Source: Actinomycetota bacterium (GTDB lineage: Bacteria; Actinomycetota; Actinomycetes; S36-B12). From it: a stretch of 5,953 nt of DNA. A program made the translations under genes and the position numbers. Below the pieces are notes generated by a model that saw only the letters and a program-made list of their open reading frames with translations, had not been told where the DNA came from and searched no databases. Shown piece after piece: positions 1-5,953 of the stretch (positions within the stretch are counted from its first letter, which is position 1; each line of letters begins with the position of its first letter). The stretch is taken from the NCBI GenBank assembly GCA_016870425.1, contig VGBQ01000154.1:1-5953 (forward strand), written 5' to 3'.

Positions 1-3000
1 CCCCAACGCTGCACCGAGGATCGACGATGCGCCGCCGGAACGGATGAGCAGCAGCCCCGACAGGACCGCTCCGACGGCCGCACCGGCGAGGACGTAGATG
101 TCGGTGGACTCCTCGGTGCCGAGTAGATCGGAGGCGTTGATGGGGTCGCCGGAGGTGTAGCTGTAGACATTGTTGCCCGAGTCCAGGAGCGGATCAGGGC
201 TGAGGAACTGCCCGAGCGCGGGAGCGTAGGCCCGCGCCCCCATGAGCGCGACCGCGCTCGAGCCGGCCAGCGTCTCGATGCCGAAGCCGCCCTGCCAGCC
301 ATACACCGGGCGAGCGGTCTGCGGATCCAGAGTGCGCGCGACCAGCGGCTCGCCGTACGGGCCGAAGCGATCGGCTGCGGCAACCGCGGGAGCAACACCA
401 CCGCTGCCGAGGGTCGGCACCGGGATGCGCGCGAGCGCGGAACCGTCGACGCCCGAGACCTGGAGCACGGCCGTGCCGCCCGCCGGAATAGTGACGATCG
501 CGCCGCCGGGCAGCGAATACTGCAGCGACTCCGCCCCGGTGATCACACCGGAGTCATCCGCGGTGAGATTCCACGGGCCGGCGTACACGAGTCGCGACGT
601 ACCCGACGCGGTCGTGACCGTCTTGCGCAGCACCTCACCGCCATAGGTCTCCAGGGTCGTGGTGATCGGTCGGGTGGTATCGATGCCCTCGCGCATGACG
701 GCGATCTGTCCACCCACTCCCCAGGTCAGCTGCACCGGGCGCGCGGCACCGGTGATCGAGACGAGGCGCCCGAGCGCGTCGTGCTCGAAGGTCGCCGTGC
801 CCGAGCCGCCGGTGACCAGCGGGTCAGTCGTCGAGTCCGGGCGCCCAAGGCCGTCGTAGCACGTGACGAAGTCGGTGCCGTTGCGCGATCCGCTCGTGCG
901 CAGGCCGTCCTTGCCCGCTCCGGGGTACGCCGACCCGCATGCTGCGGCCTGCACCCCGAAGCCGTAGTCGAACTGCGTCGTCGTGACGGTGCCCGATTGA
1001 TTGGAGGTGATGGTGGCTCGGGACAGCCGCGTCTGCTCATCAAATCGGTAGTCGCGAGCCTCGGTGAAGGAGACTGCGCCGCTGGCCGAAGTGGTGTGGC
1101 CGGTGACGCGCCCGGCAGGTGTCATCTCGGCAGCACTGGTGAAGCGAGTCGAGCCGGTCACCACCGACACGCGATTGACGGCACCATTGACAAATCGACC
1201 CAGCGACGTCGTCACGGTGCCACCGGCGTAGGAGAAGGACGTGATCTGGCCGGTCGCAGAGTCGTAGGCCAGGCGTGTCGCCTCGACGCCGTTGACGCTC
1301 ACGCGCTCCACCTGACCGTCGCGATTGCGGAAGGAGTAGGCGAAGACCAGCGGGGCCGCACCCGATGCGGCGGGCGGCGTCATGGTCACCCTCGCAGCTC
1401 TGCCCAGGGAGTCGAAGGCCGTCTGAGTGCGCACGCCCGCACCATCGACGGTCTCGACGACGTTGCCCCGCAGGTCGATCTCACCGAGGGTCGTCACTGA
1501 CGAGCCGGCACCCACGGGGGCTCCCTCACCCTTGGTGATCGTGGTCTGGGTCACGCGGGGGTCACCGCCGGCGACGGCCACGGTGACGACGGACTCCAGG
1601 AGTCGACCGGAGCCGTCGTAGGAGTGCGAGGACTTCTGCGAGTCGTCGTCGCGGAACTCGCGGCAGTTGGTCTCCAGCACGTCGTCCTTCGCGCTGCGCG
1701 TCTGCGAGGCGACCATGCGGCCGTGGACGTCGTGGAAGTAGGTCACGACCGAGCCGTCCTGGCGCGTCACCGAGCGGACGAGGCCGAGCAGCGGCACCAC
1801 ATCCGCCCCGCAGAGGGCGGGCGTCGTCGTCGTGCCGCTCGTGGGCCAGTAGGAGGTGAGCACCCGCTCCCCGCCCGGGGTGATGCGCGCGGTGAGGCGC
1901 CCCCAGCCCGCCTCCTCGTAGCGGAAGCGCTCGGTCAGGCCGCCGACGTAGTCGACCTCGGAGGGCCGACCCGAGGCGGGATCGTCGAAGACATGTGACG
2001 TCGCCGGCTCGCGCTCGCTGCCGCGGAAGGTGTCGTTGACCTCGGCTCGCGTGACGTTGTTGAAGCCCGGTGCCACGTCGCCGGCCGGTGCTGCCGCGAA
2101 GGAGCCCGTCACCAGCTCACCGGCGGCGGTGCGGGTGACGGGTGCGATCTCGATGTCGAAGAAGCCAAAAGCCGGGGCGCGGTCGATGCGCATGAGCACC
2201 GACTTGGGGCCCTTGGGCAGCCCGGTGATCGTGCACACGCCCATCTGGTCGGCCACGCACGGCATGCCGGAGACCACGAACTGCCCGCGGGTGCCCCCCG
2301 CGGTCGACACGCGGAAGGCCCAGCCGGCCCACTCCTGACGATCGACGTCTTTCTCTCCGGCAGAGGGGGTCCACACCGCGGACGCGGTGGCCGCCCAGTC
2401 GTCGCCGATCCCGCGCCACATCGCCGAGAGCCCGCTGGATGCGCGCACGGGCCAGAACTCCGCACCATCGCGCCCCGGCTGGCGCACCGCGACCCGCCAG
2501 CCATTGATCGGCGTGTCCTTGCCGCGCACCTGCGCGGTGTCGTAGGAGGTCTGTGTCTCCAGCCCACCCGTGCCGGCAGCCATGACGGGTCCCTTCACGG
2601 TGACCGGCAGGCCGAGGTCGTTGGTCTCCACGCGAGTGATGAGGCCCTGGGCATTGCGCGTCGACGTCACCGCGCCCGTGCGCGGGTCGGTGTTGAGTCG
2701 GGTCGTGAGATTGGCCGCGTCCTTGGATTGCAGCACGCGCCAGGAAATGGGATCGATGCTCGACGTCAGACGCAGGCTCGCACCCTGGCCTGCAGCGAGG
2801 CCCACGGAGGTGTCGACGGCCTTGCCGGCGTCGGGATCGGCCAGGAAGGCCCGCACAGCGGACTCGGTTATCGCCGGGAAGGCGACGGTGCGCACCACAG
2901 GCACGCCGCCGACCGTCGCCGGATGCGAGATCAGGCGGGCTGCACGGCCCTGTACGTCGTACTCCACTCGATCCACCAGTTGAGGCAGCCCCGCCCGCAC

Positions 3001-4653
3001 CGCGGGGTCGGCCACGGCGGTGCGCGCGACCAGTGACGATCGCGTCGACACCAGGCGCCCGGAGGTGTCCCAGCCCAGCGCCGTGCCCCGATTGCCGGGA
3101 TCCTTGATCAGGCCGATCTGGGCACCACCGGATGCACCCGCGACGTAGCCGATGTCACTGGCGACCTGCCCGGGATAGCGGACCTGGCAAAGCATCCCCT
3201 CCGGCACGGCCGCGAAGCCGCTGGTGGTCCACGCCGTCGATCGGCATGCCGGCTCGCCGGCGTAGACGAGATCGACCATGCGGTCGGTCTCGCCCCCCAC
3301 CTTGGTCACGCGTCCCTGCGCATCCCACATGACGGTGGCGATCGCTTGGCCGTCGACGGCCACCTTGGACACGCGACCGTCGGTGAAGGTCGTCGCAACC
3401 CCGCGGATGTCCGTGAAGACCCAGTCGCCGTTCGCCTTGCGCGTCAGAGAGTTGTCATAGCCCGGGGCGCCCCCCGTGATCTGCTCGTAGGCACCGAGGT
3501 CATTGCGCTGGAAGGCCAGGACGGAGCCGTCCCAGCCGATGAGCCGCACGGCTGCCGGCAGGGACTCGCGCGGGGTCGCTGCGGGCTGAGTCGACGAGCG
3601 TGCGGATCGCACAGTGGTGCCGTCGGGCCCCACAGGGTCGCCCCACAGCACCTGGCCATCAGCGATCGCACCGACCTGGATCGCGCGCACGCTGCCGTCG
3701 AGGTCGACATCGAGGCCACCGCGCGAGACCACAGTCGCGGCATCCTCAACCCGCGCATCCGTCCACGTGCCGTCTGCGGCCTGGGTGCGCACGGCGAACT
3801 CCTCCGCCTGCGGGGTGGCAGCCGTGTCGAAGCCGATGAGCGCAGCACCGTCGGGCTGACCGTCCTGCTGCTGCACCTCGATACCTCGCGGAGCCTGCGC
3901 CGGCCGGCTCACCTGCGCACTGGTGACGATGCTGCGCCACGGGGATCCCGTCTCCACACCCAGGCTCCAGCCGGCCGGCAGGCCCTGTGCGCCGGAGAGG
4001 TCGCCGGTCAGGCCCTGTCCGGGGAGGTAGCCCAGGTTGATCGACAGTCCGCCGCTGGGGCCGACGAGTTCGCGCGAGGACCAGCCCCACGACACTGTGC
4101 CGAGCACCTGCGAGACCGAGAGCGACCCCACGGAGGTCTGCGGACCACCCGCGTCGCGCGGGCTGCGCGCGGTGATGGTGCCCACGGGTGCCCAACCCTG
4201 CGGGCCCTGCACCTGGGTGATGTAGGTGCGACCCGCGATCAGGCGCGCGTCGATGCGGCCCCAGCCGTCCGTCAACCTCCCCGACCACATTGCGTTGGGA
4301 TTGGGGTCACCCGCGGTGGCGATGGCGTCGACGAGGCGCACAGGGATGCTCGGAACATCGCGCAGCTCGCGAGAGTAGATGCGAATGTCGGAGCCGGCGA
4401 GCACCGACCCCGAGGGCAGCGTGGCGACCTGGACGGGCTGAGGCGGCGTGGTCGGACCACTGCCTGTGACGGTGGCGATGGGCCCGATGGTCTCGATGCC
4501 GGCGAGCACTCCCTCGGTCAGCACCGGAGCCACCCCGTCTGCGGCTCCCGGTGAGACAGCCGCCACCGGCGCCACTCCCCCGGCGAGCAGTCCCGCCACC
4601 ACGGCCCCACACGACGCCGCAATCACACCGGACTTGAGCAGACGCTGTCCCAT
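1..4653 (-). CDS. Secreted Rhs/YD-repeat protein, 3' end beyond the window (1551 codons present)
   Basis: One frame runs from the ATG at 4651-4653 to position 1 without a stop. Residues 1-32 form a Sec signal peptide. Residues about 80-180 are a beta-type region of unknown family, and about 175-232 carry the sequence GPSGGLSINLGYLPGQ and LPAGWSLG that leads into Rhs shells. YD-type repeats include WDAQGRVTK (443), WDTSGRL (528), YDVQGR (565), HDVHGR (974), YDGSGR (1012), FDSLGR (1080), YDGLGR (1266) and HDALGR (1291). FGPYGEPL (1430) precedes the Rhs core at 1472-1512, then a tip starts that is cut by the left edge. In this family YD repeats build a hollow beta shell holding the C-terminal domain; the protein is probably exported and surface-bound or released. 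No in-frame ATG, GTG or TTG lies between the start and the upstream gene's stop. There is no Shine-Dalgarno sequence, which suits a leaderless message. I saw no TTA codons. The effector activity is unknown because the tip is missing. Confidence 0.93.
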   Translation of the reverse strand, partial: MGQRLLKSGVIAASCGAVVAGLLAGGVAPVAAVSPGAADGVAPVLTEGVLAGIETIGPIATVTGSGPTTPPQPVQVATLPSGSVLAGSDIRIYSRELRDVPSIPVRLVDAIATAGDPNPNAMWSGRLTDGWGRIDARLIAGRTYITQVQGPQGWAPVGTITARSPRDAGGPQTSVGSLSVSQVLGTVSWGWSSRELVGPSGGLSINLGYLPGQGLTGDLSGAQGLPAGWSLGVETGSPWRSIVTSAQVSRPAQAPRGIEVQQQDGQPDGAALIGFDTAATPQAEEFAVRTQAADGTWTDARVEDAATVVSRGGLDVDLDGSVRAIQVGAIADGQVLWGDPVGPDGTTVRSARSSTQPAATPRESLPAAVRLIGWDGSVLAFQRNDLGAYEQITGGAPGYDNSLTRKANGDWVFTDIRGVATTFTDGRVSKVAVDGQAIATVMWDAQGRVTKVGGETDRMVDLVYAGEPACRSTAWTTSGFAAVPEGMLCQVRYPGQVASDIGYVAGASGGAQIGLIKDPGNRGTALGWDTSGRLVSTRSSLVARTAVADPAVRAGLPQLVDRVEYDVQGRAARLISHPATVGGVPVVRTVAFPAITESAVRAFLADPDAGKAVDTSVGLAAGQGASLRLTSSIDPISWRVLQSKDAANLTTRLNTDPRTGAVTSTRNAQGLITRVETNDLGLPVTVKGPVMAAGTGGLETQTSYDTAQVRGKDTPINGWRVAVRQPGRDGAEFWPVRASSGLSAMWRGIGDDWAATASAVWTPSAGEKDVDRQEWAGWAFRVSTAGGTRGQFVVSGMPCVADQMGVCTITGLPKGPKSVLMRIDRAPAFGFFDIEIAPVTRTAAGELVTGSFAAAPAGDVAPGFNNVTRAEVNDTFRGSEREPATSHVFDDPASGRPSEVDYVGGLTERFRYEEAGWGRLTARITPGGERVLTSYWPTSGTTTTPALCGADVVPLLGLVRSVTRQDGSVVTYFHDVHGRMVASQTRSAKDDVLETNCREFRDDDSQKSSHSYDGSGRLLESVVTVAVAGGDPRVTQTTITKGEGAPVGAGSSVTTLGEIDLRGNVVETVDGAGVRTQTAFDSLGRAARVTMTPPAASGAAPLVFAYSFRNRDGQVERVSVNGVEATRLAYDSATGQITSFSYAGGTVTTSLGRFVNGAVNRVSVVTGSTRFTSAAEMTPAGRVTGHTTSASGAVSFTEARDYRFDEQTRLSRATITSNQSGTVTTTQFDYGFGVQAAACGSAYPGAGKDGLRTSGSRNGTDFVTCYDGLGRPDSTTDPLVTGGSGTATFEHDALGRLVSITGAARPVQLTWGVGGQIAVMREGIDTTRPITTTLETYGGEVLRKTVTTASGTSRLVYAGPWNLTADDSGVITGAESLQYSLPGGAIVTIPAGGTAVLQVSGVDGSALARIPVPTLGSGGVAPAVAAADRFGPYGEPLVARTLDPQTARPVYGWQGGFGIETLAGSSAVALMGARAYAPALGQFLSPDPLLDSGNNVYSYTSGDPINASDLLGTEESTDIYVLAGAAVGAVLSGLLLIRSGGASSILGAALG
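118..240 (-). other. Rhs-repeat-associated core of the second Rhs protein
   Basis: Residues 1472-1512 start GARAYAPALGQFLSPDP and continue with NNVYSYTSGDPIN to SDLLG. This is the standard Rhs-associated core (ARxYxPxxGxFxxxDP, then NxYxYxxxDPxN). It marks the boundary between shell and variable C-terminal tip. The closing motif, normally DPxG, reads DLLG here. The 39 residues after it begin with an acidic TEESTD and a hydrophobic stretch (1519-1537), then the window ends. Confidence 0.92.
118..663 (-). repeat. Paralogous block shared with 5358-5939
   Basis: This stretch (from TTTLETYGG to the end of the core) aligns over its length with the right-hand gene. Shared landmarks are TYGG, SGVDGSAL against SGIDGSAL, FGPYGEPL in both, ETLAG against ETLGG, and the core. 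DNA identity is patchy; the longest exact match I found is 18 bp, CGTTGATGGGGTCGCCGG on the plus strand at 135-152 and 5375-5392. The duplication is therefore not recent. Confidence 0.8.
754..3327 (-). repeat. YD-repeat region of the second Rhs protein
   Basis: Degenerate repeats of the form aromatic-D-x-x-GR recur through residues 443-1300: WDAQGR, WDTSGR, YDVQGR, HDVHGR, YDGSGR, FDSLGR, YDGLGR and HDALGR, plus weaker ones such as DLRGNVVETVD. Spacing is irregular and the DNA is not tandemly repeated, so these are protein-level repeats. The long break between 565 and 974 contains the non-YD insert described separately. Confidence 0.85.
2140..2451 (-). other. Non-YD insert in the Rhs shell, possible beta-sandwich (PA14-like?) domain
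   Basis: Residues about 735-838 lack YD repeats. They contain GLSAMWRGIGDDW, EWAGWAFRVSTAGG, a cysteine pair (C799 and C807) and GPKSVLMRIDRAP followed by GFFDIEIAP. Alternating hydrophobic residues suggest beta strands. The order (GLxAxW, then W-x-FRV, then a strand-rich end) is loosely like PA14 or carbohydrate-binding inserts in actinobacterial Rhs proteins, but similarity is too weak to assign. The two cysteines, eight residues apart in an exported protein, could form a disulfide. Confidence 0.35.
4558..4653 (-). other. Sec signal peptide of the second Rhs protein
   Basis: The first residues MGQRLLKSG carry R4 and K7, followed by a hydrophobic core (about residues 10-27) and the sequence APVAA-VS, which fits signal peptidase I cleavage after A32. 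No twin arginine is present, so the Tat route is unlikely. Cleavage would leave a mature protein beginning VSPGAADG. This supports the chosen ATG start, because the signal peptide begins right at it. Confidence 0.8.
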
Positions 4654-4661
4654 GAGAGGGG

Positions 4662-4691
4662 AGCCTAGGTGTCGCGGTGGCGACGTAGCAA
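4662..4691 (-). promoter_or_regulatory. Candidate sigma70-type promoter for a leaderless transcript
   Basis: On the minus strand TTGCTA (4691-4686) matches TTGACA at four of six positions. An 18-bp spacer follows, then TAGGCT (4667-4662), a good fit to the actinobacterial -10 pattern TANNNT. Only 8 bases separate TAGGCT from the ATG at 4653, so transcription would begin at or within a base or two of the start codon. The absence of a Shine-Dalgarno sequence agrees with this. The element lies wholly in the 62-bp gap, so the second Rhs gene could be expressed independently of the upstream one; read-through from upstream remains possible. Confidence 0.5.
4671..4684. repeat. Short perfect inverted repeat inside the promoter spacer
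   Basis: GTCGC and GCGAC flank a 4-base loop (CACC on the minus strand). The repeat sits between the candidate -35 and -10 hexamers. It could be a small operator half-site pair or chance in GC-rich DNA. It lacks a T tract, so it does not look like an intrinsic terminator for the upstream gene. Confidence 0.25.
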
Positions 4692-4715
4692 CGCGGACGC
4701 CCGCCCCGCAAGCCG

Positions 4716-5953
4716 TCAGCCGGCGGCAGGAGCGGCCTGCGCCTGCATTGCGTCCTTCCAGCTGTCCGGCACCCACTCGGTGGCCCAGGACTGGAACTTG
4801 TAGGCACCCACGACCGATCCCCACTTGCCCGTCAACTTGCCGAGCGAGACGAGGTAGGCGCGACGGCCCGTCTTGCCCGCCCAGGCAGGGTCGAAGGGAC
4901 TGGCCCGCTTGACCCAGTTGGCAAAGCGCGTCCACTTGCCCGCCTGCACCGCCTGGCTGACGGCCGACTCCGACAGCGAGGAGCTGACTGAGGCGATGGA
5001 TGCGCGCGCGCTGGCACGCGCTGTGGCGTCAGTGGACTTGCTCGCCAAACTGCGACCCGCACCGGCGAGCAGCTTCACGACACTGTTGTTGGCCCCCCAT
5101 TTGCTGAGCATCGCCAGTGAAGCACCGATGGTCACCACGGTGGCGGCGATCTGACCCCAGAACATCACCGTGCGGAAGGTGTCCAGGCCCGGGCTGGGCT
5201 CGGTCTGCATCTTCATCGCCACCATCGACAGGCCCGCGGCCGCCATCCCCAGGGCCATCGGGATGAGGAACCCGCCACTCACTGCGCCGACGACGAAGGA
5301 GGCAACGACGAGGGCAGCCCCGACAATCTCGAAGAACCACGACCATCCATTGGCCTCGCCCGTGCCATCGGATCCGTTGATGGGGTCGCCGGGCGTGAAG
5401 GAGTAGAGGTTGTCGGCAGCATCCAGGCGCGGGTCGGGCGCAAGGAAGGTGCCGGTGCCGGGGAGGTATGGCCGCGCACCGGCCAGCGTGATCGACGACG
5501 GGCCGCCGAGTGTCTCGAGCTGGCCGGCCGCCTGCCAGGAGTAGTCCGGCATTGCCGGGGAGGCCGCCGCGGGGGGCGCCTCGAGCGGCTCACCGTAGGG
5601 GCCGAAGCGCGGACTCGGTCCCAGCGGCGATCCGGGCTGACCACCGGAGGCCCCGGCCAGGCGGAGGTCGGGTGCCACGACAGTGACAAGCGCCGAGCCG
5701 TCGATGCCGCTGAAGCTCATGGTCGCTACGCCGTCCACGGGGATGACGACGTTGACCGCGCCGGGCAGGCTGAAGTGATAGGTCAGCGGCGCTCCCGTGA
5801 CGGAGTCGCGCGCGGCGTAGATCACCGCGGGCGAGCCATCGACACCCGAGCCGTAGCCGTAGTGCACCTCCTGGCTGCCCGTCGGTCCCGTGACCTGCTT
5901 GCCCACGATGCGCCCGCCGTAGGTGCTCATGGTCGTGGTCACCGCGTCCGGGC
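4716..5953 (-). CDS. Rhs/YD-repeat protein, C-terminal 411 residues only (5' end beyond the window)
   Basis: The frame is open at the right edge and ends at the TGA read from 4718 to 4716. Numbering here starts at the GTG at 5940-5942, which is only an origin, since coding continues upstream as PDA. VTTTMSTYGG (1-10) matches ITTTLETYGG of the neighbouring gene; SGIDGSALV (78-86) and FGPYGEPL (113-120) match too. The Rhs core is at 155-195. The tip (196-408) has hydrophobic segments at about 201-222, 224-245 and 257-280, an Ala/Ser-rich stretch at about 293-335, and seven tryptophans between 337 and 395. No cysteine occurs in the fragment. I recognise no nuclease, deaminase, ADP-ribosyltransferase or peptidase motif, so the tip's function is open; membrane insertion or self-translocation is an inference. 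The next gene starts 62 bp downstream on the same strand, with no immunity gene between. Confidence 0.92.
   Translation of the reverse strand, partial: PDAVTTTMSTYGGRIVGKQVTGPTGSQEVHYGYGSGVDGSPAVIYAARDSVTGAPLTYHFSLPGAVNVVIPVDGVATMSFSGIDGSALVTVVAPDLRLAGASGGQPGSPLGPSPRFGPYGEPLEAPPAAASPAMPDYSWQAAGQLETLGGPSSITLAGARPYLPGTGTFLAPDPRLDAADNLYSFTPGDPINGSDGTGEANGWSWFFEIVGAALVVASFVVGAVSGGFLIPMALGMAAAGLSMVAMKMQTEPSPGLDTFRTVMFWGQIAATVVTIGASLAMLSKWGANNSVVKLLAGAGRSLASKSTDATARASARASIASVSSSLSESAVSQAVQAGKWTRFANWVKRASPFDPAWAGKTGRRAYLVSLGKLTGKWGSVVGAYKFQSWATEWVPDSWKDAMQAQAAPAAG
4719..5357 (-). other. Variable C-terminal tip with three hydrophobic segments, no recognised toxin family
   Basis: The tip is 213 residues (196-408 of the fragment). 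A tryptophan-containing lead (NGWSWFFEIVG) opens the first hydrophobic segment (about 201-222). Segments at about 224-245 and 257-280 follow, with a short polar loop (KMQTEPSPGLD) between them. A Ser/Ala/Arg-rich, probably helical stretch (293-335) leads to a basic, Trp-rich end with W337, W343, W354, W374, W386, W390 and W395. Glycine-rich hydrophobic segments just after the core are seen in many Rhs and other polymorphic-toxin tips, where they are thought to help cross membranes. No catalytic motif is apparent; the last 70 residues could be the active part or an adaptor. Confidence 0.7.
5358..5480 (-). other. Rhs-repeat-associated core of the first Rhs protein
   Basis: Fragment residues 155-195 start GARPYLPGTGTFLAPDP and continue with DNLYSFTPGDPIN to SDGTG. 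Aligned without gaps to the other gene's core, 25 of 41 residues are identical by hand count. The closing DPxG is replaced by DGTG. Everything after it is the variable tip. Confidence 0.92.

Noticed and set aside
781..1500. Plus-strand open frame of 239 codons
   Set aside because: It is antisense to YD repeats at residues 1080-1291 of the Rhs protein and has no recognisable domain.
1819..1836. GTC/CGT triplet run as a microsatellite
   Set aside because: It is only about four repeats and encodes the Thr run in SGTTTTPA; such short runs are common in GC-rich coding DNA.
3346..4554. Long plus-strand open frame of 402 codons
   Set aside because: It is antisense to the Rhs gene, whose YD repeats and signal peptide are clear. 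Its translation is rich in Arg, His, Gly and Ala and lacks any motif, as expected for a shadow frame in high-GC DNA.
4600..4620. Lipoprotein signal at Cys15 (IAASC)
   Set aside because: The -3 residue is Ala rather than Leu/Val/Ile, and most of the hydrophobic segment lies after the cysteine, so ordinary signal peptidase I cleavage after A32 fits better.
4654..4715. Intrinsic terminator after the first Rhs gene
   Set aside because: Only 4-5 bp stems are present (GCGG/CCGC and GTCGC/GCGAC) and neither is followed by a T tract.
4307..4807. Minus-strand frame spanning the gap between the two Rhs genes, considered as a possible immunity gene
   Set aside because: It overlaps the end of the first gene and the signal peptide and N-terminal region of the second in another frame, and its translation is a low-complexity Arg/Gly/His-rich string.
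5940..5942. GTG as the start of the right-hand gene
   Set aside because: The frame stays open to the right edge, and homology to the other Rhs protein begins right at this point in the middle of its shell, so the true start lies outside the window.

Overview
The window is high-GC DNA (well above 65% by eye) with strong third-position G/C bias. Its secreted Rhs/YD-repeat proteins resemble those of Actinobacteria, so an actinobacterium is likely; nothing here fixes the genus. Both genes lie on the minus strand, so they read from right to left, and I found no plus-strand gene, tRNA, rRNA, CRISPR array or insertion sequence.

Layout in the direction of transcription: (1) 5953-4716 is the 3' end of one Rhs gene whose start lies beyond the right edge. 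It encodes the end of the Rhs barrel, the Rhs-associated core, and a C-terminal tip of about 213 residues with three hydrophobic segments and a tryptophan-rich end. (2) 4715-4654 is a 62-bp gap holding a candidate promoter (TTGCTA, 18 bp, TAGGCT) placed so that the transcript would begin at or next to the following start codon. (3) 4653-1 is a second Rhs gene, open for 1551 codons and still open at the left edge. It has a Sec signal peptide, an N-terminal beta-type region, many YD repeats, a non-YD insert near residues 735-838, the Rhs core at 1472-1512, and the first 39 residues of a tip that also starts with a membrane-like segment.

The two genes are diverged paralogs: 25 of 41 core residues are identical by hand count, and the alignment extends over the last 180 or so residues before the core ends. 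Both have lost the usual DPxG at the end of the core. In known Rhs systems the YD repeats form a shell around a C-terminal toxic or effector domain, and a cognate immunity gene usually follows. Here no immunity gene separates the two proteins. Either a shared one lies outside the window, or these are not classical toxins (for example surface or wall-associated proteins, or membrane-active tips).
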